In this document: piece after piece, positions 1 to 6,469 of the stretch
Numbering within the stretch: position 1 is the first letter of the stretch
Layout of the letters: each line of letters opens with the position of its first letter
NCBI GenBank assembly: GCA_903891365.1
Contig: CAITEG010000049.1
Location: 1 to 10,742, forward strand
Length of the DNA stretch: 10,742 bases
Origin: an uncultured bacterium
GTDB taxonomy: Bacteria; Patescibacteriota; Minisyncoccia; Phycocordibacterales; UBA9973
Direction: 5' to 3'
Made by a program: the position numbers and the translations under genes
The notes under the pieces: model-generated
The model's database searches: none
Seen by the model: only the letters and a program-made list of their open reading frames with translations
Told to the model about the DNA's origin: nothing

Positions 1-238
1 CCACCGAGAAGCTAAAACAAGAACAGTCCTTTTTTTTCAAAATTTCAATCTGTTCGTTTACTGTATTTATCAATATAGTTTGTTTTTTATTTCCTGTGGC
101 AAGGCTAATCAATAGATCACTTTTATGAATGTAGTTTCTTTTTTTCATTTCTCTCACAAGCTTTTGATGGCGTAGAGACAAGGCTTTTAACTTTCCAACC
201 CAACGCAAGGTTTCAGGATGTTTTGAGTACCCTTTCTT
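1..238 (-). pseudogene. C-terminal fragment of a pyrimidine-dimer DNA glycosylase (Pyr_excise-like), open at the left edge
   Basis: Reading the minus strand from about 238 down to 1 gives an uninterrupted frame beginning KKGYSKHPETLRWVGKLKAL and continuing with LRHQKLVREMKKR, HKSDLL, LATG and EQIEILKKKDCSC. From memory this matches, block by block, the small bacterial family annotated as pyrimidine dimer DNA glycosylase (PF03013), which cuts UV-damaged bases from DNA. The N-terminal part of that family, which precedes the KGYSxHPE block, is missing: upstream of about 238-245 the frame stays open but is only the antisense of the Sua5 fragment (an ATG at 328 would start it, giving no family-like residues before the junction). 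The C-terminus lies beyond the window. Family assignment is fairly firm; whether the truncation exists in the living genome or only in the assembly is unknown. Confidence 0.72.
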
Positions 239-470
239 GTTAGAAATTTTGAAAAAAACAGGACCATTAGTTGCACCGAGTGCAAATATTGAAGGAGAAG
301 AGCCAGCTAAAACAATAAAAGAAGCCATTTCATATTTTGGAGATAAGGTAGACTTTTATCTAGCAGGAGGTACTTTAAAGTCTGAACCTTCGACTTTAAT
401 ACGAGTTAAGGATGATAAAGTAGAAATACTTCGACAAGGAAAAGTGAAAATAAAAAACAAGAACTTTTAG
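231..470 (+). pseudogene. C-terminal fragment of Sua5/YrdC-family threonylcarbamoyl-AMP synthase
   Basis: The family makes threonylcarbamoyl-AMP from threonine, bicarbonate and ATP for the t6A37 modification of ANN-decoding tRNAs. The frame shows the typical C-terminal half of the YrdC domain: KKTGPLVAPSAN, then PAKTIKEAISYFGDKVDFYL, a GG turn, PSTLIRV and VEILRQGKV. A complete protein is about 180-200 residues; only about 78 are here. The frame upstream is closed by TGA at 165-167, and the residues between 168 and about 230 show no family resemblance because they are antisense to the glycosylase fragment. The TTG at 237 is the first possible start but falls inside the domain, so it is not taken as real. 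The gene converges on the DUF1003-like gene, its TAG (468-470) overlapping that gene's stop. YciO-type paralogues cannot be excluded. Confidence 0.75.
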
Positions 471-486
471 TTCTTGTTTTTTATTT
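448..486. terminator. Bidirectional hairpin terminator shared by two convergent genes
   Basis: A perfect 17-bp inverted repeat (448-464 with 470-486) closes a five-base TTTTA loop (465-469). The core of the stem is CAAGAAC/GTTCTTG, flanked by an A-run on the left and a T-run on the right, so on either strand the transcript forms a hairpin with a U-rich 3' side. Both stop codons lie in the loop: TAG 468-470 for the plus gene and TAA (467-469 on the minus strand). The two stops overlap, and the stem is coding sequence for both proteins. The stem itself is rich in A-U pairs, so its strength is uncertain. Confidence 0.8.
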
Positions 487-949
487 CTTGATGTTGTCTT
501 TTTAATTCTATTACTTCTTCTATGAGTTTCCCCATAGTATTTTCTATTCTTTCGAGAATTTCTTCATCTTCTTTTTCTTCTTTCTCTTCGAGCTCATCTT
601 CTTCTTGGATTTCTTCGACGTCTTCTTGAATCTCATCCACATCTTTTTGAATCTCATCTATATCTTCCTGAATATCCTCGACGTCGAGAGCGACAGCGTG
701 GAGCTTGCGAGCTTGGCGGTTGACGGTCATTTGGATGAAGATAGAGAGGTATATCGCTTCAAGGGATACGATAGTTGTGACTACGAGCAGGATCTCATCT
801 AGTGGCACACCCCAGAAATAGAGCATGAAAGAAAGGATAAATAGAAAGGTGTGTATAAGGAGAGACTCGGTTGAACCGATAAAACGAGTGGCTCTGATGG
901 CCACTCTCTCTACTTTGTCTAAGGATTTTTTCTTAAAACGATGTATCAT
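467..949 (-). CDS. DUF1003-like two-helix membrane protein with acidic C-terminal coiled coil
   Basis: The protein has 160 residues from the ATG at 949-947. A basic N-terminus (MIHRFKKKSLDKVER) is followed by two hydrophobic stretches, about residues 30-48 and 52-75, separated by a short WGVPLDE turn. The second ends in SLEAIYLSIFIQMTVNRQA, which by recall resembles the SLEAIFLSIFVLISQNRQ signature of DUF1003 proteins; the low-affinity iron permease family has a similar layout and is the main alternative. Residues 89-116 are four acidic heptads and lead to a Glu/Lys-rich helix (117-152), presumably cytoplasmic. An in-frame ATG at 1024 would add 25 residues overlapping the opposite gene; the 949 start is preferred because a TATAAT box ends just upstream of it. 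Its function is unknown. It converges with the Sua5 fragment and diverges from the 995 gene. Confidence 0.7.
   Translation of the reverse strand: MIHRFKKKSLDKVERVAIRATRFIGSTESLLIHTFLFILSFMLYFWGVPLDEILLVVTTIVSLEAIYLSIFIQMTVNRQARKLHAVALDVEDIQEDIDEIQKDVDEIQEDVEEIQEEDELEEKEEKEDEEILERIENTMGKLIEEVIELKRQHQEIKNKN
602..685 (-). repeat. Four tandem 21-bp units encoding acidic heptads
   Basis: Four consecutive seven-residue units of the form D-[VI]-[DE]-[DE]-I-Q-[EK] (DVEDIQE, DIDEIQK, DVDEIQE, DVEEIQE) correspond to four diverged 21-bp units. The Ile/Val spacing is that of a coiled coil with a strongly acidic surface. Tandem duplication within the gene is the likely origin. Confidence 0.75.
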
Positions 950-959
950 TATAAACTTT

Positions 960-965
960 ATTATA
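960..965 (-). promoter_or_regulatory. Probable -10 box for the minus-strand DUF1003-like gene
   Basis: On the minus strand the sequence reads GTGTATAATAAAG, containing a perfect TATAAT (965 to 960). Transcription would start about seven bases later, near 953, only some four bases before the ATG at 949. No good -35 box is seen; the hexamer at the right spacing reads TGTATT. Prediction only. Confidence 0.55.
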
Positions 966-976
966 CACCATATTTC

Positions 977-985
977 TGGTATAAT
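977..985 (+). promoter_or_regulatory. Extended -10 promoter (TGGTATAAT) for the 995 gene and probably leuS
   Basis: TGGTATAAT is a perfect extended -10 element. A start site about seven bases beyond 985, near 992, leaves only about three bases before the ATG at 995. This position decides the start codon: the earlier in-frame ATG at 941 would lie upstream of the promoter. There is no convincing -35 box, as is usual for extended -10 promoters. Confidence 0.65.
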
Positions 986-994
986 ACAGCCATT

Positions 995-1537
995 ATGGAA
1001 ACAAATATAAATACCCCTAAACAATCAAGTTTTGTGAAGATATCTATTATTGTCGCTATTGTCATCGTTATGAATATGTTTTTCAATTATGCTGTATCTC
1101 TTGTATATAAAGAACCTGCTATTGATACCTTTATTAAGCCTACACAAGTTGTAGAAACGGTAAAGACGAAAGTAGATTGTATTGCTGTCGGTGGTCAGTG
1201 GAGTGAAAATGCTTATCCAGATACTAAAGGTAGAACACAAGTCGATGGTTATTGTAATGAGAATTATACAAAACAGCTAAACTACGATAATGCCCGCAAA
1301 GTCTATGATAAAAAGGTTTTCATCACTCTTATAACATTGGGGATTATTTCTTTAGTAGCCGGAGGGTTTGTGGCTGTCTCTATTTTATCTATTGCTTTTG
1401 CTTGGGGTGGAGTACTTTCACTAATTATCGCTTCAATCCGTTACTGGTCACAAGCTGACAATCTAGCAAAGGTGGTCATCCTTGCTTTGGCTCTTGGTAT
1501 ATTAATATGGTTAGCAGTTAAAAAGTTCAATAAATAA
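995..1537 (+). CDS. Hypothetical membrane protein with a two-cysteine outer loop
   Basis: The 180-residue product is not recognised as a named family. It has a polar N-terminus, a first hydrophobic helix at about 14-34, a polar loop of some 70 residues, and three further hydrophobic stretches at about 108-130, 131-148 and 158-175, ending in basic KKFNK. The loop carries exactly two cysteines, C62 (VDCIAVGGQW) and C87 (VDGYCNENY); if the loop is outside the membrane they could form one disulfide. Start choice: the in-frame ATG at 941 overlaps the divergent gene and lies before the promoter, whereas 995 sits just behind TGGTATAAT. The stop is two bases before leuS, so the two genes are probably co-transcribed and perhaps translationally coupled, but this does not by itself suggest a role in aminoacylation. 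Confidence 0.72.
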   Translation: METNINTPKQSSFVKISIIVAIVIVMNMFFNYAVSLVYKEPAIDTFIKPTQVVETVKTKVDCIAVGGQWSENAYPDTKGRTQVDGYCNENYTKQLNYDNARKVYDKKVFITLITLGIISLVAGGFVAVSILSIAFAWGGVLSLIIASIRYWSQADNLAKVVILALALGILIWLAVKKFNK

Positions 1538-1539
1538 AA

Positions 1540-4008
1540 ATGAAGAATTACGATCATAAGAAAATAGAGAAGAAATGGCAGAAAGAGTGGAGTAATAAAA
1601 AAGTTTATAAAACATTAGATGCCGGAAAAGGGAAGAAAATGTATGTCCTAGATATGTTTCCATATCCATCTGGTGTAGGACTTCATGTAGGGCACCCTCG
1701 TGGTTATATAGGAAGTGATGTATATGCTCGTATGAAAAGAATGGAAGGGTATAATGTCCTTCATCCTATGGGCTATGATGCTTTTGGTTTACCTGCCGAG
1801 CAGTATGCATTGCAGCACAAGATTCATCCTAGAAAAGCAGTGGAAGAAAATGTTAAGACTTTTGAACGTCAGCTTTCAATCATTGGTCTTTCTTATGATT
1901 GGTCTCGTAAGGTAAATACGACAGACCCAAAGTACTATAAATGGACACAATGGATCTTTCTTGAGATTTATAATTCTTGGTATGACAACTTAGAAGATAA
2001 AGCTCGTAAGATAAATGAGCTTATCTCTATTTTTGAAAAAAGTGGCAATGAGAAAATAAATGCAGTTTGCAGTAATGATACAAAGATTTTTAGTGCCAAA
2101 GAATGGAAAGATTTTTCTGTAAGAGAAAAGCAAGATATTCTAATGAAGTATCGTCTTGCTTTTGAAGGTTATAGTGAGGTGAATTGGTGCCCACAAATGG
2201 GTACAGTCTTGGCCAATGATGAAATAGTGACGGATGCAAAAGGAAATTCAGTCTCAGAGCGTGGAGGCTATCCTGTAGAGAAGAAGTCTATGCGTCAATG
2301 GTTTATGCGTATTACAGCTTATGCTGATCGTCTTCTTTCTGGTCTTGAAGATTTGGATTGGAGTGATCATATAAAAGAAATTCAGAAGAATTGGATAGGA
2401 AAGTCGCAAGGGAGTGAAATTGAATTTAAAATAAAAAATCATGATTTAAATATTAAAGTATTCACTACTCGTGCAGATACGCTCTTTGGTGCTACTTATG
2501 TAGTGCTTGCACCAGAACATCCATTAATTATTAAGGAGCAATTACTAATTACTAACAGAGAAGAAGTAAAGAAATACGTAGAGAAAGTAAAAAAAGAAAC
2601 AGACGAAGATAGGACGAATAATGATAAAGAGAAAACTGGTGTTGAGCTAAAAGGTATAAAGGCTATAAATCCTGCAAATGGAGAAGAGGTTCCTGTATGG
2701 ATAGCTGATTATGTATTAGCAACTTATGGTACAGGAGCGATAATGGCTGTTCCCATGCATGATGAGAGAGACAGGGATTTTGCTAAAAAGTTTGGTTTGC
2801 CTATCATAGATAAACCTCTCGTTGATGCAAAAGAGATTACAGATAAAGTTGGAGGAAAGATTGTCACAAAATATAAAATGCGAGACGCGATATTTGCTCG
2901 GCAGAGATACTGGGGAGAGCCCATACCACTTAAACATGACAAGGAGGGTATTATTACTGATCTTAAGTTAAAGGATCTTCCCCTTGAATTACCAACAGTA
3001 AAATCATATGAAGCGACAGGTACAGGCGAGTCACCACTTGCAGGAGTTAAATCATGGGTGAAAGAAGGCTATGAGACAAATACTATGCCAGGATGGGCAG
3101 GAAGTTCTTGGTATTTCTTGCGTTATATGGATCCTACAAATGGAAAGTTTTTTGCTTCTAAAAAAGCTACAGATTACTGGAATGAAATCGATGTCTATGT
3201 AGGAGGCCAAGAGCATGCGACGGGGCACTTACTTTATTCACGTTTCTGGAACAATTTCCTTTATGACATGGGTTATATTAAAACAAAAGAACCTTTTAAG
3301 AAGCTTAAGAATCAGGGTATGATACTCGCTACTGATGGACGCAAGATGAGTAAGAGGTGGAACAATGTCATTAATCCAGATGATATTGTTAGCAACTATG
3401 GAGCCGACACTCTTCGTGTCTACGAAATGTTTATGGGTCCATTTGAGCAAAGTTTACCTTGGTCTACAGAAAGTATTATTGGTTCAAGACGATTCATAGA
3501 TAAAGTAGACAGACTGAAAGATAAAGTTAAGAAAGTAAAAAGTAATGAGGCTCTCGAAAAAGTTCTTCACAAAACAATAAAAAAAGTTACAGAAGATATA
3601 GAAGATTTCGCTTTGAATACTGCTATCTCCTCCATGATGATTCTTGTGAACGAAATGGAAAAAGCTACAGATATAGGAGAAAAAGATTTTAAGATGTTCC
3701 TTCAAATATTGGCTCCATTTGCGCCACATATTACAGAAGAAATCTGGCAAGAACTTGGAGAGAAGAAGTCGATACATAAAAGTTCTTGGCCCAAGTGGGA
3801 CAAAGAAAAGATTGTCGATGAGACTGTCACCATAGGAGTCCAAGTGAATGGTAAAGTAAGGGCCGAAATTTTAATAGATAAGGAAATGCCAGAAGAAAAG
3901 GTTAAAGAATTAGCCTTAAATGACCAGAAAGTCATCTTTTGGCTAGAGAATAAATCAGTTAAAAGAATCATTTATGTAAAGGGCCGAATTGTGAATATCG
4001 TAGTCTAG
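1540..4008 (+). CDS. leuS: Leucyl-tRNA synthetase
   Basis: This class I synthetase charges tRNA-Leu with leucine in the cytoplasm. Its 822 residues include, in order: the HIGH-type motif HVGH (49-52) in YPSGVGLHVGHPRGY; a Rossmann fold with GYDAFGLPAEQYA; the CP1 editing domain (about 300-425) with TTRADTLFGATY and GTGAIMAVPMHDERD; RQRYWGEP (454-461); MPGWAGSSWYFLRYMDP (516-532); KMSKR (602-606) as the KMSKS loop; and an anticodon-binding and C-terminal region ending near 820. Editing residues look present, so proofreading is probably intact. Residues about 148-210 form an insertion before the NWCP motif, and the usual zinc cysteines are absent. The stretch between the editing domain and RQRYWG is short for the family. 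Translation starts two bases after the previous stop, with no Shine-Dalgarno sequence. Confidence 0.97.
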   Translation: MKNYDHKKIEKKWQKEWSNKKVYKTLDAGKGKKMYVLDMFPYPSGVGLHVGHPRGYIGSDVYARMKRMEGYNVLHPMGYDAFGLPAEQYALQHKIHPRKAVEENVKTFERQLSIIGLSYDWSRKVNTTDPKYYKWTQWIFLEIYNSWYDNLEDKARKINELISIFEKSGNEKINAVCSNDTKIFSAKEWKDFSVREKQDILMKYRLAFEGYSEVNWCPQMGTVLANDEIVTDAKGNSVSERGGYPVEKKSMRQWFMRITAYADRLLSGLEDLDWSDHIKEIQKNWIGKSQGSEIEFKIKNHDLNIKVFTTRADTLFGATYVVLAPEHPLIIKEQLLITNREEVKKYVEKVKKETDEDRTNNDKEKTGVELKGIKAINPANGEEVPVWIADYVLATYGTGAIMAVPMHDERDRDFAKKFGLPIIDKPLVDAKEITDKVGGKIVTKYKMRDAIFARQRYWGEPIPLKHDKEGIITDLKLKDLPLELPTVKSYEATGTGESPLAGVKSWVKEGYETNTMPGWAGSSWYFLRYMDPTNGKFFASKKATDYWNEIDVYVGGQEHATGHLLYSRFWNNFLYDMGYIKTKEPFKKLKNQGMILATDGRKMSKRWNNVINPDDIVSNYGADTLRVYEMFMGPFEQSLPWSTESIIGSRRFIDKVDRLKDKVKKVKSNEALEKVLHKTIKKVTEDIEDFALNTAISSMMILVNEMEKATDIGEKDFKMFLQILAPFAPHITEEIWQELGEKKSIHKSSWPKWDKEKIVDETVTIGVQVNGKVRAEILIDKEMPEEKVKELALNDQKVIFWLENKSVKRIIYVKGRIVNIVV

Positions 4009-4028
4009 TCTTATTTAGTTTTATTGAG

Positions 4029-4034
4029 TATAAT
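4029..4034 (+). promoter_or_regulatory. Possible -10 box before the O-antigen-ligase-like gene
   Basis: TATAAT occurs in the 55-base gap after leuS, preceded by TTGAG. A start near 4041 would leave a leader of about 23 bases. A second AT-rich box (TATAAA, 4053-4058) lies so close to the ATG at 4064 that it would give a leaderless message. Either or both could work; no clear -35 box or Shine-Dalgarno sequence is seen. Confidence 0.45.
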
Positions 4035-4063
4035 ACATTTATTAGTAATCATTATAAAAAAAT

Positions 4064-6457
4064 ATGGAATCAAAAAGAATAGAATTTTTTAATAAGTTAT
4101 CGTTCGTTACATTATTAGGTACAATATTTTTGTCTTTGTTTTTCTTTATCCCTTATGTTCCAGTAACTCTTGAAGCAAGTAAAGGATTCCTCCTTTCAGT
4201 AGGAACGACCCTTTCTGTTTTCTTTTGGCTTATCGCAAGACTGGGAGAAGGAAAGTTTACTTTCCCTAAAGATAGATTAATCTTGTTCGCAGGAATCATT
4301 CCACTGGTTTTCTTAATTGCGTCTTTCTTCTCTTCATCTTTGTATGTTTCGTTGTTTGGTAGTGGTTTCGAAATGGGTACATTTGGATCAATGTTGATTC
4401 TTTATGTTATCTTTTTTCTTTCTTCTATCTACTTCCAGACAGAAGAACGTTTATGGTACTTCTTTAAGGCTCTATTTTTAGGAGCTCTCATCCTTTCAGT
4501 TTTTGAGCTTCTAAACCTTTTTGTAGGTTTTGGAAGATTCTTACCAGGACTTCTGCAGGGAGTCTCTTCTGGAAACTTAATAGGAAGTTGGAATAATTTC
4601 GCTTTATTCTTTGGCCTTATTATTCTATTGTCCATATTTACTCTCGAATTTTTAAAGTCAAAAGGTTTCTTCCTTTTCACTCAATATTTCCTACTTGTTA
4701 CAGGGCTCTTCTTCCTTATAATTACAAATATCCCTCTAGTCTGGCTTTTGGTAGGAATTTTCTCTATCGTTATTTTTGTCTATAGTGTCTCACTACAACA
4801 TGCTGGTATAAAAGTTGTTCACGGAGGAGGCGACAAGAAGAGATTCCCATTTGCTGCTCTTATTGTAGTTTTTGTTTCTCTTGTATTTTTACTGGGTAGT
4901 AATTCTGTTGGTGGATTGGTAGCAAAATATGTCAGTCTTTCAAGTCCAGAAGTTCGTCCTTCTATTGTTACAACTTCTCAGATAGCTTGGAAATCTATTA
5001 AACACAATCCTGCTTTTGGTACAGGTCCAAATACTTTCGTTATAGATTGGTCATTATGGCAGCCAAAGGATATCGCTCAGACTATTTTCTGGAATGCAGA
5101 TTTCAGTGAAGGATACAGTACTCTTAGTACATTTATAGTTACAACTGGAATTTTAGGATTGTTAGCTTGGATCATCTTCTTTGCTGTCCTGATGACAAGA
5201 GGAATTCAATCTTTGCGCGTTGCATTAAAAGACCCACTTTCAAACTACTTTATACTGACAACATTTATGGTGTCTTTGTATTCTTGGATTACATTCGTCG
5301 TCTATACACCAAATATCTTGATGCTGATGTTAGCCTTCGTCTCAAGTGGAATCCTGATTGGTATATTGGTTTATAGAGGAGTTGTAGAGGTAAAGCACTA
5401 CTCTTTCCTAAATGATCCTAGAAATAGTTTCTTTGCAATTCTTGTTCTTATGGTTTTCATGATTGTGACACTTTCTGTTACTTACTTATATGTAGAAAAG
5501 TTCACTTCTGTTATTTACTTCTCTAAAGGGTTAAAGACAGACAGCACTATGCCTTCCCTTGTGAAGTCAGAGAAGATGCTTACAAATGCTATTTCACTAG
5601 ATAAGAATGATATTTATTATCGTACACTTTCTCAAGTTTATATAGCTGAGATAGGAGCACTGGTCAATGATCCAAAAGTATCTCAAGATACACTCAAGTC
5701 TACTCTTCAGCAATTGATAAACTTTGCTCAGAATTCTGCAACGCTTGCTGTAAGTCAAAATCCTAAGCAGTATCTTAACTATGTTAACTTAGGAAATGTT
5801 TACGCTTCTCTCGTTCCTCTTGGAGTAGACAATAGTTATGAGAGTTCTATGGCTTCTTACTCAAAGGCTCAGACTCTTTCTCCAAATAATCCATCTATCA
5901 TCCTAGCGAAAGCTCAGCTTGATGTCGTTAAGAAGAATAATGATGAGGCAAGAAAGTTCATCCAGCAAGCTCTTGATCTTAAGCTCAACTACACAGATGC
6001 ATTGTTCCTCTTGGCTCAGATTGAGACAAATGAAGGTAATACAGATGCAGCTATAAAGCAAGTAGAAAAAGCAGCACAATTAAGTCCAAATGATGCGACA
6101 ATATTCTTCCGTCTTGGATTACTACGTTACAACAATGCTGACTATGCTAATGCTATCAGTGCTCTGGAAGAAGCAGTTATACTTGATAATTCTTATCTAA
6201 ATGCTCGCTACTTCTTGGGGCAAGCTTATCAGAAGAATGGACGTACAGGAGATGCTTTGATTCAATACAATATATTGAATAAAGTTCTTCCAGATAATGA
6301 AGATGTTAAGAAAGCTATTGACTCATTGTCTAAATTCCCAGATTCTGCTGTTGCAGCTCCTGTTGTCACTCCAACTACTCCTTCTACAACAGATAAGAAA
6401 GCAACAACAACTCCTGTTAAAACACCAGCTACTAAGCTACCAGTTAAAACTCAATAA
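4064..6457 (+). CDS. O-antigen ligase/polymerase-like (Wzy/WaaL) membrane protein with C-terminal TPR domain
   Basis: The 797-residue product starts with a polytopic membrane region of roughly 10-12 helices between residues 12 and 480. A large loop contains SIKHNPAFGTGPNTF (about 311-325), the pattern expected in the O-antigen ligase superfamily (PF04932), whose members join or polymerise lipid-linked glycans outside the membrane. After the last helix (about 455-476) come TPR-like repeats at about 490-750, recognisable by units such as NYTDALFLLAQIETNEGNTD and YLNARYFLGQAYQKNGRTGD. The last 40 residues are a Pro/Thr/Lys-rich tail. The gene lies 12 bases before murJ, which supports a role in envelope glycan handling. 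The substrate is unknown: no glycosyltransferase or flippase for a surface polysaccharide is nearby. Protein glycosylation or S-layer glycan transfer are alternatives. Confidence 0.8.
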   Translation: MESKRIEFFNKLSFVTLLGTIFLSLFFFIPYVPVTLEASKGFLLSVGTTLSVFFWLIARLGEGKFTFPKDRLILFAGIIPLVFLIASFFSSSLYVSLFGSGFEMGTFGSMLILYVIFFLSSIYFQTEERLWYFFKALFLGALILSVFELLNLFVGFGRFLPGLLQGVSSGNLIGSWNNFALFFGLIILLSIFTLEFLKSKGFFLFTQYFLLVTGLFFLIITNIPLVWLLVGIFSIVIFVYSVSLQHAGIKVVHGGGDKKRFPFAALIVVFVSLVFLLGSNSVGGLVAKYVSLSSPEVRPSIVTTSQIAWKSIKHNPAFGTGPNTFVIDWSLWQPKDIAQTIFWNADFSEGYSTLSTFIVTTGILGLLAWIIFFAVLMTRGIQSLRVALKDPLSNYFILTTFMVSLYSWITFVVYTPNILMLMLAFVSSGILIGILVYRGVVEVKHYSFLNDPRNSFFAILVLMVFMIVTLSVTYLYVEKFTSVIYFSKGLKTDSTMPSLVKSEKMLTNAISLDKNDIYYRTLSQVYIAEIGALVNDPKVSQDTLKSTLQQLINFAQNSATLAVSQNPKQYLNYVNLGNVYASLVPLGVDNSYESSMASYSKAQTLSPNNPSIILAKAQLDVVKKNNDEARKFIQQALDLKLNYTDALFLLAQIETNEGNTDAAIKQVEKAAQLSPNDATIFFRLGLLRYNNADYANAISALEEAVILDNSYLNARYFLGQAYQKNGRTGDALIQYNILNKVLPDNEDVKKAIDSLSKFPDSAVAAPVVTPTTPSTTDKKATTTPVKTPATKLPVKTQ

Positions 6458-6462
6458 TATTT

Positions 6463-6466
6463 AGGA
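6463..6466 (+). promoter_or_regulatory. Weak, closely spaced Shine-Dalgarno-like AGGA before murJ
   Basis: AGGA stands only three bases before the ATG at 6470, closer than the usual five to nine. It is the only purine-rich motif of this kind seen directly before a start in the window, and it sits in a 12-base gap inside a putative operon, where a leader exists. It may be chance. Confidence 0.3.
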
Positions 6467-6469
6467 CGA

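Noticed and set aside
237..470. Sua5-like frame as a complete small gene starting at TTG 237
   Set aside because: The start falls within the YrdC domain and the first 100 or more residues of the family are missing, so it is described as a fragment.
605..802. Plus-strand ORF opposite the DUF1003-like gene
   Set aside because: Its repeats (such as LIHIFLNLIYIFLNI) are simply the antisense of the acidic heptad units. It has no promoter or family resemblance.
941..994. N-terminal extension of the 995 membrane protein from ATG 941
   Set aside because: It overlaps the divergent gene's start and lies upstream of the extended -10 box at 977-985.
950..1024. N-terminal extension of the DUF1003-like protein from ATG 1024
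   Set aside because: It lies upstream of the predicted minus-strand -10 box (960-965) and overlaps the start of the opposite gene.
3484..3971. Long minus-strand ORFs inside leuS
   Set aside because: leuS is unquestionable here and covers them completely; their Phe/Ser/Leu-rich composition is the antisense of an AT-rich, Lys-rich gene.
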